From Croceibacterium soli (lineage in GTDB: Bacteria; Pseudomonadota; Alphaproteobacteria; Sphingomonadales; Sphingomonadaceae), in the NCBI RefSeq assembly GCF_009828065.1, contig NZ_WTYK01000002.1:62001-126000 (forward strand): a stretch of 64,000 bases of DNA, given 5' to 3'. A program made the position numbers and the translations under genes. Every line of letters begins with the position of its first letter. The stretch's first letter is position 1. The notes under the pieces were generated by a model that saw only the letters and a program-made list of their open reading frames with translations, ran no database searches and had not been told where the DNA came from. Below, in pieces: positions 1 through 8,924 of the stretch.

Positions 1-985
1 AATTGAGCTCGACCGAACTGTTGAGGTCGGCGCTGGCGGTCAGATCCTCGCTCGTTGTCGTATCGCTGGTCCGCACATAACCAATGGTGGAGCTCAGGCT
101 GGCCGAGGCGCTCCACCAGCCGAACCCGACACTGCCGCTGGCGGCCACCGAGGTGCGGGTATCGAAGGCCGAAGTCTGCCGGTCCTGCGCGGCCGATGTC
201 GCATCGATGTGGAAACGCATTCCGGCTGTGATCTTGCCCGAATCGATGACGATCCGCTGCATGCCCATCTGGATCATCGTCGCCAGCATGCCCTGCCGGT
301 TGCGCGCGAGGGCGCGCTTGACGAACGGCACCAGCGCCTCGCCCCCGCCACTCGGCACTTCGGCGTCCGCCTCGAGCGACAAAGCGGCGCGCAGCGCCTC
401 GGGGCTTGGCGGCGCGCCGACCGAGACCAGGCGCAGCGGGTCGCGGTCCTCGTCCCCGTCCATCGACGGGAAATCGTCCTGCGCCTCGCCCTCGCCTTCA
501 ATTGCGTAGCTGCCGGGGAAGCGCTCGACCAGCCAACGCCGCGCCGCGTCGTCGTTGCCGCCGAGCGAGGAGAAGCTCTCGAGCGATTGCGAGACCCCGC
601 GGATCAGTTCGAAATACTGCTGCAGCTGCTGCTGGTTGGTATCCAGGATCGCCTTGAACACCCCGTTGATCAGCTCGGCCACAAAGCGTGGAAAGGAGAT
701 CGCCTGGAGGATGTTGCGGGTCGTGCTCGCCACGCGGTCGACGGCGGTGCCGGAGAATTCGTCGCCCGCGTTCATCGCCCGCGCAGCCTGGGGCGGCTTG
801 CCGGCATCACGCTCGAGCAGCTTCGCCGCTTCGGCGATGCGCACCAGCGAGTGGGCGATCTCGCGCCGGGTGGGTGGGTCGATCTCGGCGAATTGCGGAG
901 CCGCCGTCAGCGCCTGGCGGACCTCGTGGCGCGTCTCCGGGCTCGGGCTGGCCAGCTGCACGCCGGGAGCGAGACCCGCGCGCAC
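1..985 (-). CDS. Partial unknown protein, fourth member of the operon's paralogous core family
   Basis: I do not recognise the function. The gene runs off the left edge of the window, leaving about 328 N-terminal residues. It follows the stop of the previous gene by one codon in the same frame. The first usable start is a GTG at 985, with no strong ribosome site, so it may depend on translational coupling. Two blocks match the proteins at 1933-3183, 3187-4497 and 10005-11135: a helical block (FVAELINGVFKAIL) and a block reading GMLATMIQMGMQRIVIDSGKI minus its last residue. A glycine/serine-rich stretch follows near the edge. No signal peptide or membrane segment is visible. The relationship to the paralogues is seen directly; a structural or assembly role is only an inference. 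Confidence 0.7.
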   Translation of the reverse strand, partial: MRAGLAPGVQLASPSPETRHEVRQALTAAPQFAEIDPPTRREIAHSLVRIAEAAKLLERDAGKPPQAARAMNAGDEFSGTAVDRVASTTRNILQAISFPRFVAELINGVFKAILDTNQQQLQQYFELIRGVSQSLESFSSLGGNDDAARRWLVERFPGSYAIEGEGEAQDDFPSMDGDEDRDPLRLVSVGAPPSPEALRAALSLEADAEVPSGGGEALVPFVKRALARNRQGMLATMIQMGMQRIVIDSGKITAGMRFHIDATSAAQDRQTSAFDTRTSVAASGSVGFGWWSASASLSSTIGYVRTSDTTTSEDLTASADLNSSVELN

Positions 986-988
986 TGC

Positions 989-1936
989 CTAGCGTCCAAG
1001 ATCGTGCCAGGAACCGACGTCGGGCGGGCGACCGGGCGCCCTGCCCGCGGCGTCGCTCGCCCGGGCTTCCTCTTCCGAGCGGATGAGGGCGATGGTCTCG
1101 TCGACCCAGTCGAGCGCGGCGCCGAGCACCGGATCGTCGCCGTCGATCCTGGTGCCTTGCCCGTCGCCGTGTTCGACCAGGTCGGCGAGCCAGGCGAGCA
1201 CGACCATGCCCGCGCGCCCGCGCCGCAAGTGGCTGAGCGTGGGGCGAACCGGGCGGCGCAGGCGGCGATCGATCGCCGCAACGGCGTCCCACATCGTGCG
1301 CGCGGTCAGCGCCGCCCGCACTGCCGGATGATTGAGGATTGCGATCGCTTGCGACAGGCTCGAGATGATGTCGCGGGCCATCATCATCAGCATGTCGTTG
1401 GCGACTTCGCCAATGTTCTCCGCGACGCGGTCCGCGGCCATGCGCATGCGCGCCGGGCTCTGGCCGTCGGCCGCCTTGACGATCGTGTCGCACAGCTCGA
1501 GCAGCAGTTCCTCGAACATCTCGTTGATGCCGCCGGAAGCGTCGACCGGCCCGGCCGGCGCCCCGAACAGCCGCCCGAACAGGGCAAGACGCTCGGCCTC
1601 GCTGGCACGCTCGCTGCGCGCTTCCCAGAAAGCGATCACGAGTTGCGTCGCCTCGCCGAGGTCGCGCACCATGCCGCTGCGGACCATGCGCGTGAAGTCG
1701 TCGGCGGCCTGGATCAGCCCCGCCGCCTCGAGCGTCGAAGCCAGGTAGAGGCTGGCGGTCGCGCGCAGCTGGATCGGATCGGCGCGCGCGGCGGGCGGCA
1801 GCTCGATCCCGCCGAGCTCCGCCAGCATGAGCGCATGGCTCTCGGCCGAGAGGAGCAGCCGTTCGGCATCCTTGAGCGCGCTTTCGGCGCTCTGCGCACC
1901 GGCCTGCTCGGCAAAGGCGTGGACCAGCAGGGTCAT
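989..1936 (-). CDS. Unknown helical protein related to the C-terminal half of the 594-residue operon protein
   Basis: A 315-residue protein of unknown function, predicted mostly helical, with no signal peptide or membrane span. The start ATG overlaps the stop of the upstream gene (ATGA), indicating translational coupling. Residues about 165-260 carry a pattern (ARDII...AILNHPAVRAALTARTMWDAV) that aligns by eye with the block INEMIQLLSDPDVKSSFGA followed by RDMWGVID in the protein at 5606-7390. The two genes therefore probably share a domain by duplication. The C terminus is short and charged. It lies inside the sigma-54-controlled operon and probably acts with its neighbours, but no enzymatic motif is visible. 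Confidence 0.8.
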   Translation of the reverse strand: MTLLVHAFAEQAGAQSAESALKDAERLLLSAESHALMLAELGGIELPPAARADPIQLRATASLYLASTLEAAGLIQAADDFTRMVRSGMVRDLGEATQLVIAFWEARSERASEAERLALFGRLFGAPAGPVDASGGINEMFEELLLELCDTIVKAADGQSPARMRMAADRVAENIGEVANDMLMMMARDIISSLSQAIAILNHPAVRAALTARTMWDAVAAIDRRLRRPVRPTLSHLRRGRAGMVVLAWLADLVEHGDGQGTRIDGDDPVLGAALDWVDETIALIRSEEEARASDAAGRAPGRPPDVGSWHDLGR

Positions 1937-3183
1937 TGCCCGGTCTCGGCAGGCTGCTGCGCGACCGGCGGGCGCGGCGTGGGCGCCGCGTTGCCCTGGA
2001 TCGCCCCAATCATTTCCGGCGTCGCCATCTTCTCGAGCGGAAGGTAGTCGGACTTGAAGTTGACCCGCACTTCGCCCTGCATCTTGGCGGCCAGGTCGAG
2101 CTTGGACTCGCTCGATTCGTCGACCGAGGTCTTGACGGTGGCGACGTGGCTGCGCTCGTTGACGTTCACCGAACCGCCGCCGAAGCCGAGGAAGCTGCCG
2201 CCGAAGAAGCTGGTGTTCTTGTTGCGCTGGCTCTGCCGGTCATAGGCGGAAGCCTTGTAGTCACGCTCCGCCACATCGGTCGAACGCATGTCGAACTTTA
2301 CCTTGGCGGTGATCGATCCGTCGGTGACGACGATCCGGTTGATGCCCAGCATGACCATCGAGGCGAGCAGCTGCTGGCGCGACTTGGCCATCATCAGCCG
2401 CGCGGCATTGACCAGGCGCAGCTCCTCCTCCTCTTCGCCGAGGTCCTCGACCGGCGGGCCGGGCATGCCCATCGTCTGCTGGATTTCGGTCAGCCCGCCC
2501 TCGTTGTCGGCATCCTTCTGGCGGAGCCGGGAATTGCCGTCCTGGTCGATTTCCAGGTCGAGCAGGTCGGGAAAGCGCTCGACAAGATAATCGCGCCCCT
2601 GCCCCACCCCGATGTTCTCGTTCATGTATTCCTCGGCCGACTTGGCCACATTGGACACCAGTTCGGCATAGGCGCGCATCTGCTCGATCGAGGTGTGCAC
2701 GATGCTGACGAAGACGTTCTGGATCAGGCCGCCGACGAAGGCCGGGAAATCGACTTCGTTGACCAGGCGCACGAACTGGTCGGTACCCTGGCGCGCCGCG
2801 CCGGCCTCGAAGTCCTTGCCGGCGAAGCCCGGCGACTTGGAGAGGTTCTTGCGGGTCTGCTCGTTGGCATCGGCCTGCGCGGCGGCGAGCGGCGCGGTGC
2901 GCTTCGCCTGGGCGCGGCCGATCGGGTCCGCCATCGCGTCGCTGACCACGCCGTTGGGATCGTCGACATAGGCCAGCAGCTTGACCATGTTGTTGGCGAG
3001 CGCGAGCTGCTCGGCGCGCTCCATTTCCGAATAGGCCGGGATTTGCGTGAGCATGTCGCGCACCATCGGCCGCACGCGGTCGACGGCCTCGGGGCTGAGC
3101 CCGTCCGGCAGCCCTGGACCGCCCGCGGAGGCGGCGGCGGGCGGCGGTTCCGCGGTAGCGTGGTGAGAGGCGGCGGCCGGCAC
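1933..3183 (-). CDS. Unknown protein, paralogous core family member (416 aa)
   Basis: A 416-residue protein I cannot assign. It starts with GTG at 3183, only three bases after the previous stop, behind an AGGG-type ribosome site. The N-terminal 60 residues are rich in Ala and Pro. Three blocks are shared with the genes at 3187-4497 and 10005-11135: DFPAFVGGLIQNVFVSIVHT with a SIEQM stretch (middle), RQQLLASMVMLGINRIVVTD (after it), and VNFKSDYLPLEKMATPEM near the C terminus. The last block is almost identical in the next gene, so these two are the closest pair. No signal peptide, membrane segment or catalytic motif is visible. Repeated paralogues in one operon would suit subunits of one assembly, but that is inference. 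Confidence 0.82.
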   Translation of the reverse strand: MPAAASHHATAEPPPAAASAGGPGLPDGLSPEAVDRVRPMVRDMLTQIPAYSEMERAEQLALANNMVKLLAYVDDPNGVVSDAMADPIGRAQAKRTAPLAAAQADANEQTRKNLSKSPGFAGKDFEAGAARQGTDQFVRLVNEVDFPAFVGGLIQNVFVSIVHTSIEQMRAYAELVSNVAKSAEEYMNENIGVGQGRDYLVERFPDLLDLEIDQDGNSRLRQKDADNEGGLTEIQQTMGMPGPPVEDLGEEEEELRLVNAARLMMAKSRQQLLASMVMLGINRIVVTDGSITAKVKFDMRSTDVAERDYKASAYDRQSQRNKNTSFFGGSFLGFGGGSVNVNERSHVATVKTSVDESSESKLDLAAKMQGEVRVNFKSDYLPLEKMATPEMIGAIQGNAAPTPRPPVAQQPAETGQ

Positions 3184-3186
3184 GGG

Positions 3187-4497
3187 TTACTGCCCTGCTT
3201 GCGGCTGCGGCGCTTGTCCGCCCTGCGGGGGCGGCGCCGCGCCCGGCTTGTAGATCGGCTTGTTGTGATCGACCGGCTTGGAGCGCATCTGGATCGCGGC
3301 CATCATCTCGGGCGTCGCCATCTTGTCCAGCGGCAGGTAGTCCGACTTGAAGTTCACCTCGACATTGCCGGCCAAGCTGGCCCGGGCCGTCAGAGCCTCG
3401 TTCTGCATGTCGCTGGCGACCGACATCGCGGTCATCACCGGCTTCTGCGCGTACTTGTATTTGCCTTTCGTGTAGTAGTCGGAATCATAGTTGCCCTTGT
3501 AGCTGCCGTCGGCGGCCCGCTCGTAATCGCCCGTGTACTTGCCGCCGCGGTCGTATTCGCCTTCGCTCTGCGACAGCAGGTCGAGCGAACCGTCCGCCTT
3601 GCGCGCATAGTCCCGCGCCTGGGCCGAGCGCGACAGGGTCCGCTGGCTGGAGGCGTTGAAGTCGTACATGATCTTGGCCTGGATCTTGCCGTTGGTGACG
3701 ACGATCCGGTTCAGGCCCATCATGACCATCGTGGCGAGCAACTGCTGGCGCGCGGTGGCAATGTGGCTGCGCGCCGCCTGGATCAGCTTCGCCTCGGCTT
3801 CCGGATCGGCGACGTCGAGGGAATCGATTCCGCCTTCGACCAGGCCGCCAAGGGTCGATTGGACCCGGGCGAGCGCGCTGTCCTGATCGACCCCGTCGCG
3901 CACGCGCAGCTTGGGCTCCTTGGAGCCCGAGAATTCGTCGATGCCCATGGCGAAGACGTCGGGAAACTGCTCGATCAACTGGTCCTTGCCCTCATCGTCG
4001 GTGGTATTCTCGTCGCGGAACTGGTTGAGCGATTTGGAGACGTCCGCAACCATCTTCGAGTAAGCTTCCATCTGCTCGATCGAAGAGGTCACGATCGAGT
4101 TGAACACGCCGTCGATGAGGCCGGAGACAAACTCGACGAAGTTCACCTGCTTGATGAACTCGGCCCCTATACGGGCACCTTCCTCCACCGCCGCGGCGCT
4201 GAACGGGTCCTCGCCGATCGCCTCGACCGCCTTCTGCCCTTCCTTGAACTGGTCGTTCATCGCCATGCTGCGCATGTCGGCCGCTTGCTGCTGGCCGACC
4301 AGAGTATCGGCGACCAGCGCGGTATCGCGGGCGACCTGCTGCTGCTGCGCCGGCGAGAGCTGCGCGAAAGCTTCGGACTGGTTGAGCAGTTCGCGCACTT
4401 TGGCGCGCACTTCGGGGCGCGGCACGACTGCGGAGGCTGCGGGATCGCTGCCGCGGGCTTGCTCCGGGACCCGGGCGATGGCGGTTTGGGCGTTCAT
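3187..4497 (-). CDS. Unknown protein, paralogous core family member (436 aa)
   Basis: A 436-residue protein of unknown function. The ATG at 4497 has a good AAGGA ribosome site eight bases upstream. It shares with its neighbours the blocks NFVEFVSGLIDGVFNSIVTS, RQQLLATMVMMGLNRIVVTN and VNFKSDYLPLDKMATPEM. Between the second and third block lies an unusual Tyr/Gly/Asp/Lys-rich stretch (about residues 300-365) of short repeats such as GKYTGDYE and KGNYDSDYYTKGKYK, which looks flexible or surface-exposed. The C terminus is rich in Pro and Gln. No export signal is visible. Membership of the paralogous family is directly seen; the biochemical role is not known. Confidence 0.82.
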   Translation of the reverse strand: MNAQTAIARVPEQARGSDPAASAVVPRPEVRAKVRELLNQSEAFAQLSPAQQQQVARDTALVADTLVGQQQAADMRSMAMNDQFKEGQKAVEAIGEDPFSAAAVEEGARIGAEFIKQVNFVEFVSGLIDGVFNSIVTSSIEQMEAYSKMVADVSKSLNQFRDENTTDDEGKDQLIEQFPDVFAMGIDEFSGSKEPKLRVRDGVDQDSALARVQSTLGGLVEGGIDSLDVADPEAEAKLIQAARSHIATARQQLLATMVMMGLNRIVVTNGKIQAKIMYDFNASSQRTLSRSAQARDYARKADGSLDLLSQSEGEYDRGGKYTGDYERAADGSYKGNYDSDYYTKGKYKYAQKPVMTAMSVASDMQNEALTARASLAGNVEVNFKSDYLPLDKMATPEMMAAIQMRSKPVDHNKPIYKPGAAPPPQGGQAPQPQAGQ

Positions 4498-4532
4498 GGC
4501 GTGATCCTTGGATTAGCGGCGGCGCGCTCGCA

Positions 4533-5579
4533 TCAGGCGGCGACCGGCTGGGCTGGCATACGGACGGCCGAAGGCGAGATCTCGAACTCGACCGGCCGCA
4601 GGAACAGGCTGATCTTCGCAGGGCCCGACGGCCCGATGCGGATGCCGAGGATCGAGAACCGCCCCGGCCAGACCTGGTCGTCCGGCGTGAACGCCTCGAG
4701 AAAGCGTTCGAGCGCGGTCAGCTCCGACGGGCGTTCGCGCAAGTTCATCGTCAGCAACTGCAGGAAGTTGGGCGGGACGTCGCCGACCGCGTCCAGCATG
4801 ACCTGCAGCTCCATCTCGACGCCTTGCGGACCGCGGCCGAACGAAACCAGCGTCGAACCGCCCGGCAGATCGAACCGCCCGCCCAGCGCCACGCCGATGA
4901 TCTGCATGATCGGCGCCAGCCGGCCGCCGAGGTCGAGTTCCTGCATCATCGGCTCGAGGTCGGCGAGGCGCAAGTTGTTGGTCAGCAGGAACGTCATCCA
5001 CTGCGCGCCATGGTCTCGCCCGGCGACGAGCGTGGTGAACACCGGCCGCATCCCGGGCAGCGCCGCCATGGCGTTGCCGATCAGCATGGCGAGCCGCGGG
5101 TTCACCTGGGCGACGGCGGAATCCCCGCCTTCGTAGCTGACCGATGCCGACTGCAGCCCCCCGGCATCGAAGCTCGATCCGAAGATCGCGCCGTAGTTCA
5201 GGGAATGGCTGCGGCCGTGCGAACGGAAGCCTTCGCTGGCCCCATCGTACCATCGCAGCGCCTCGCTGCCGAAGTTGTCGTTCACCAGCCGGCGCATCGC
5301 GTGGGTGGTGAAGTCGCGGCGGTCCGATCCGCTGGCGCGGGGGCCGAGCGGCTCGAGTTCGAACGACAGGTTGCGCGGCTGGCGCGCCGCGAACTGGGAG
5401 CGCAGCGGCGCCGCGCCGGGTTCGACCGGGTTGTTGCCGTACGCCGGGTCTCCATACGGATCGCGGAAGCTGTCTTCCAGCATCGGGCCGACGAAGCGGT
5501 TAGGATCCGCGGTGCGCAGCCGGGTAGCGGCGGTCATCAGCCGCGACTTCACGAGGGTGGACATCGGTTTGCTGTACAT
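4533..5579 (-). CDS. Unknown 348-residue protein of the sigma-54 operon
   Basis: I do not recognise this protein. It has 348 residues, starts at ATG 5579 behind GGAGAACGACA, and is separated from its neighbours by 26 and 35 bases. The first 130 residues look polar and partly disordered (rich in Pro, Arg and Asn). The rest alternates hydrophobic helices with beta-like segments, including GGRFDLPGGSTLVSFGRGP and a C-terminal stretch reading KISLFLRPVEFEISPSAV. No signal peptide, transmembrane span or catalytic motif is visible, and it does not share the paralogous blocks of its neighbours. Its place between core-family genes suggests it is a component of the same system. Confidence 0.78.
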   Translation of the reverse strand: MYSKPMSTLVKSRLMTAATRLRTADPNRFVGPMLEDSFRDPYGDPAYGNNPVEPGAAPLRSQFAARQPRNLSFELEPLGPRASGSDRRDFTTHAMRRLVNDNFGSEALRWYDGASEGFRSHGRSHSLNYGAIFGSSFDAGGLQSASVSYEGGDSAVAQVNPRLAMLIGNAMAALPGMRPVFTTLVAGRDHGAQWMTFLLTNNLRLADLEPMMQELDLGGRLAPIMQIIGVALGGRFDLPGGSTLVSFGRGPQGVEMELQVMLDAVGDVPPNFLQLLTMNLRERPSELTALERFLEAFTPDDQVWPGRFSILGIRIGPSGPAKISLFLRPVEFEISPSAVRMPAQPVAA

Positions 5580-5605
5580 TGTCGTTCTCCATCACCCCCG
5601 GCTGT

Positions 5606-7390
5606 TCAGTAGCCGGCGTAAGCGGACCGATCGTGGCCGTTGGTCGCCTGCGGCTGGTAGCTCATGCCGAGGCCGAGCCCAGTTCCCTCCAGCAGGTCGC
5701 GGGCGATCGAAGGCATCTGGATCGGCCGGCTCGGCTGCTGCGGGGACTCGCGCGGCTGGCTGAGCTGCTCCACGCGCATGTCGTCGAGTGCGGAATCCGC
5801 CAGCCACAGCTCGCAGGCATTGATCAGGTCGTAGTCGGTCGGATGCGAGGTGGCGCTCTGGCCGAGCAGCCGCGCCGGTGGGTTCTCGATCGCTTTCAGC
5901 TCGAGCACCGGGAGCGTCGGATCGCGCAGCCGGTCCAGGTTGTCGCCCAGCCAGCGGGTGATTATGGCGCCGCTTGTAGCAAGGGTACGGTACTTGCTCG
6001 AGTTGCGCGCCCCGCCCAGTTCGACTTGCGCGATCTGATCGATCACGCCCCACATGTCGCGCGCGCCGAAGCTCGACTTTACGTCCGGGTCCGACAGCAG
6101 CTGGATCATCTCGTTGATCTGCTTCTGCAGGTCGATCGCCGCGTAATAGGCCATGCCGTAGCCATAGAGCGACATGTTGGCGACAAGGTCGCGGGCCGAC
6201 TTCTTGACCTGCTGCTGGTTGACCGAAACCGGCAGGCTGGAGCGGATGAGCTGGTCCACGCGGTTCTCGCGGACCAGCGAGGAGACCGACGAGACGAAGC
6301 GCAGCCACAAGTCCTGGAAGTCGGTGTTGACCTGCGCGCCGGGCTGCCCGGTCGGCATGCCGAGCGTCATCGCGTAGAACGTCTGCCGTTCGACTTCGCT
6401 CATCCGGTTCGGGGCCTGTCGCCAGTATTCGTAAAGCTGCGTTCCGGCCTTCCCCCGCGGCAGCGAGATATGCCCGCGCTGCGAAAGCTCGATCAGCTTG
6501 TCGACCACTTGGAAGGCCTTTAGCTCCTCGAACATCGAGGCGAAGATCATCGGCCCCATCAGGTAGACGTTTTCCGCGACGACGTTGTTGTCCGCCCACG
6601 AATTGAGATCCGGCAAGTCGATCGCCACCTCGTGCCACGGCCGTTCCTCCTCGGAGGCCGAGAAGTCGCTGACGCGGTCGATGACCTGGTCGACCATCGG
6701 CTTGAGCTGCGGATCGTTCTCGCGGACCTGCTTCTCGATAAGGACCCTCATCGTCTCGGCGAACTTGGCGGCGTAGACCTCCGCCACCTGGCGGCTGTTG
6801 ATCCGCACGTCGTTGATGATGATCGACAGGACCTTCTGCGCCAGGCCCATCTGGCCCGCGATCGTGCCGAGCGACTGGTAGAACGCGGACAGGAAGCCGG
6901 CCCACTTGGGATGCATGGTATCGGGCCGCGTCCGGTCGCCGTCCGCAACTACGGGCGGAACCGCCGCCTTGCCGGCGGAGAGCAGGCCGTAGAGCAGGCT
7001 GGTGCGTACCACCTGGCGATTGTGCTCATCCTCGCTGGGGAGGCGCGGGTCGAACAGGATCGCGCCACTCTCGTGGAAGATCCGCACCGGCGCGAGATTG
7101 CCGTCGTTGCGGCCGAGCGCCTCGCGCAGGGCCACGAACAGCGGGTCGAAGCGGATCCACGGGCCCTGCTTGTCCTTCAGGGCCAGGAGCTCGGTCAGCC
7201 GCTCGTGCTCGTTGGCGTCGGCCTCCCCCAGCTTCTCGACGCGCCTCTTGCGCGCATTGAGCTCGCCGAGCAGGCGCTCGGCATTGTGGATGGCGTTCTT
7301 CTCGTTTTCGACCAGGTCGACGAACCGGGTCTTGTTCGGGATGTTCGGGCCCTCCGATCCGCCGGCCGGAGTGTTTGCTTTGGTGGCCAT
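5606..7390 (-). CDS. Unknown 594-residue helical protein, largest non-enzymatic member of the operon
   Basis: A 594-residue protein without recognised domains. It starts at ATG 7390 behind AAAGGAA. The N-terminal 60 residues form a charged, coiled-coil-like segment (FVDLVENEKNAIHNAERLL and following). The body is helical throughout, and the segment around residues 440-500 resembles the protein at 989-1936. The last 80 residues are Pro/Gln-rich and end in Tyr-rich low complexity. No signal peptide or membrane helix is visible. A 70-base gap to the peptidase gene upstream is the largest in the operon, so an internal promoter is possible. Function unknown; a scaffold role is speculation. Confidence 0.8.
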   Translation of the reverse strand: MATKANTPAGGSEGPNIPNKTRFVDLVENEKNAIHNAERLLGELNARKRRVEKLGEADANEHERLTELLALKDKQGPWIRFDPLFVALREALGRNDGNLAPVRIFHESGAILFDPRLPSEDEHNRQVVRTSLLYGLLSAGKAAVPPVVADGDRTRPDTMHPKWAGFLSAFYQSLGTIAGQMGLAQKVLSIIINDVRINSRQVAEVYAAKFAETMRVLIEKQVRENDPQLKPMVDQVIDRVSDFSASEEERPWHEVAIDLPDLNSWADNNVVAENVYLMGPMIFASMFEELKAFQVVDKLIELSQRGHISLPRGKAGTQLYEYWRQAPNRMSEVERQTFYAMTLGMPTGQPGAQVNTDFQDLWLRFVSSVSSLVRENRVDQLIRSSLPVSVNQQQVKKSARDLVANMSLYGYGMAYYAAIDLQKQINEMIQLLSDPDVKSSFGARDMWGVIDQIAQVELGGARNSSKYRTLATSGAIITRWLGDNLDRLRDPTLPVLELKAIENPPARLLGQSATSHPTDYDLINACELWLADSALDDMRVEQLSQPRESPQQPSRPIQMPSIARDLLEGTGLGLGMSYQPQATNGHDRSAYAGY

Positions 7391-7460
7391 TGTGAATTCC
7401 TTTCACTCGTAAAAACAGGTCTTTAATCCAGTTCCCTGGGCGTGAATGGGCGAGGATCAG

Positions 7461-8924
7461 CTAACCATCGTCCGGTCCTCCGAATTCGGTGCTGGGATCG
7501 GCGTCGAGCGCCTGGTCCAGCAGGGCGAGCGCGCGGGCGGCATCGAGGATGCCCGCGCCGTTGCCCTCCGGAGTGTCGGGGCGGTGAGGACGGGCGCTCT
7601 CGATCAGCAGCTGCTTGACCGTTTCGGGAGCGAGAGCCGCGCTGCGGCGCTGGGCCCGCGAATGGAGCAGCGCCGCGGCGGCGGCCGCGAATGGAGCGGC
7701 GAAGCTGGTGCCCGTGGCGCGCTGATATCCGTCCACCGCAGCAGTGCGGATGCGTTCTCCCGGCGCGCAAAGGGCCACGTGATCCCCGCTGGTGCTGAAA
7801 CCGCTGGCCGCGGCGTCGAGCCCGACCGAGCCGACCGCGATCACCTCCGGACACGCGGCCGGCCAGTACGTGCGCGCGTCGCCGCTGTTGCCTGCTGCCG
7901 CCACCAGGGTGCAGCCCCTCGCGGTGGCATAGGCCACGGCCTCGGCATGCGGTTTTGGCGCACCCGGTTCGATGGCCTCGTCGTCCGTGCCGAAGCTGAG
8001 GTTGACCACTTTGGCGCCGAGTTGGACCGCCATAACCATGCCGATGTCGAGATCGCTGACCGAGCCGACCCCCACCGCCTGCTGCTTGCCGGGGAACAGG
8101 GCCGCGCCGAGCGAGCGGATCGGCAGGATCTGGCAATCGCCCGCAAGTCCGGGCGGCATGCGTTCGCCCGCCGCGCCGATGATCGCCGCACAGCCGGAGC
8201 CGTGACCAACGAAGCGATCGGACGGGTCGACGTCGGCGCCTGCGTTGTCGCCGAGCAGGGCGATCCCGCCGGCCATCTCGCCATGGCCCAGCTGGACCGT
8301 GTCGAAGCCGCTGCGCAGGCGCCAGCCGAACTCCTCGTGCGCCGGGTTTACGCCGCTGTCGACCACGCCGACGATCACCGCCGGGTCGCCCGGTTCGTGG
8401 GCCAGCGCACGCTGCGCCCCGATCATCTCGCGCGGAGCCCAGCCGTCGTCGTCTTCCTCGTCGTCGCCGCCCAAGCCGCCGAACGCCGGCTCGTAGCGGT
8501 CGAGGCCGACCGCGACGATGTAATTGGGCGTGACGCTCTCGACGACGTCGAGCTGGCGCAGGGAGATCGCCATCGAACCCACATGGGTCCCGGGCTCCAC
8601 ATCGAGGCGCAGCATGCGCGAAATGCCGGTCAGCACCTCGAGGTCGGAATAGCCCTTGTTGCGCGCGCCCGGGCGCCCCAGGGCGGCCGCGGCGGAATGC
8701 AACCGCGAGACCCGCACGGATCCGCCGAACGCCCCGGAAACCCGGTCGACCGCGCCGTGGCCTGTCCGTTCCGCGCGGGTCCTGGCGCCTTGGCGAACAT
8801 CCATCGCCGTCGGGATATGGTCGGGAACCTCGCCCAGCTTGAGCCGCACCAGCAGGCTCGTGGGTGCGGCATACGCGCCGGTGTAGTGGTTCCACGGCTG
8901 GGCGATGCGTGCGATCCGGGTCAT
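7461..8924 (-). CDS. Subtilisin-like serine peptidase (S8 family) without signal peptide
   Basis: A 487-residue subtilase. The catalytic Asp lies in VVDSGVN (about residue 190), His in GHGSGCA (about 241), the oxyanion Asn in AAAGNSGD, and Ser in GTSFAAPFAA (about 404). The first 140 residues look like an inhibitor-I9-type propeptide (a segment ending LRQLDVVESVTPNYI), then an acidic linker GGDDEEDDDG precedes the catalytic domain. There is no Sec or Tat signal, which is unusual because most subtilases are exported. It may act in the cytoplasm or leave by a dedicated route. The ATG overlaps the upstream stop (ATGA). In this operon it could mature the structural proteins or be a cargo. Confidence 0.9.
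   Translation of the reverse strand: MTRIARIAQPWNHYTGAYAAPTSLLVRLKLGEVPDHIPTAMDVRQGARTRAERTGHGAVDRVSGAFGGSVRVSRLHSAAAALGRPGARNKGYSDLEVLTGISRMLRLDVEPGTHVGSMAISLRQLDVVESVTPNYIVAVGLDRYEPAFGGLGGDDEEDDDGWAPREMIGAQRALAHEPGDPAVIVGVVDSGVNPAHEEFGWRLRSGFDTVQLGHGEMAGGIALLGDNAGADVDPSDRFVGHGSGCAAIIGAAGERMPPGLAGDCQILPIRSLGAALFPGKQQAVGVGSVSDLDIGMVMAVQLGAKVVNLSFGTDDEAIEPGAPKPHAEAVAYATARGCTLVAAAGNSGDARTYWPAACPEVIAVGSVGLDAAASGFSTSGDHVALCAPGERIRTAAVDGYQRATGTSFAAPFAAAAAALLHSRAQRRSAALAPETVKQLLIESARPHRPDTPEGNGAGILDAARALALLDQALDADPSTEFGGPDDG

Noticed and set aside
1936-5136. Very long open frame on the plus strand opposite the operon (also 209-2047)
   Set aside because: It is the antisense of genes with coupled starts, paralogous proteins and ribosome sites. 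Long antisense frames are expected at this GC content, and the translation has no domain character.
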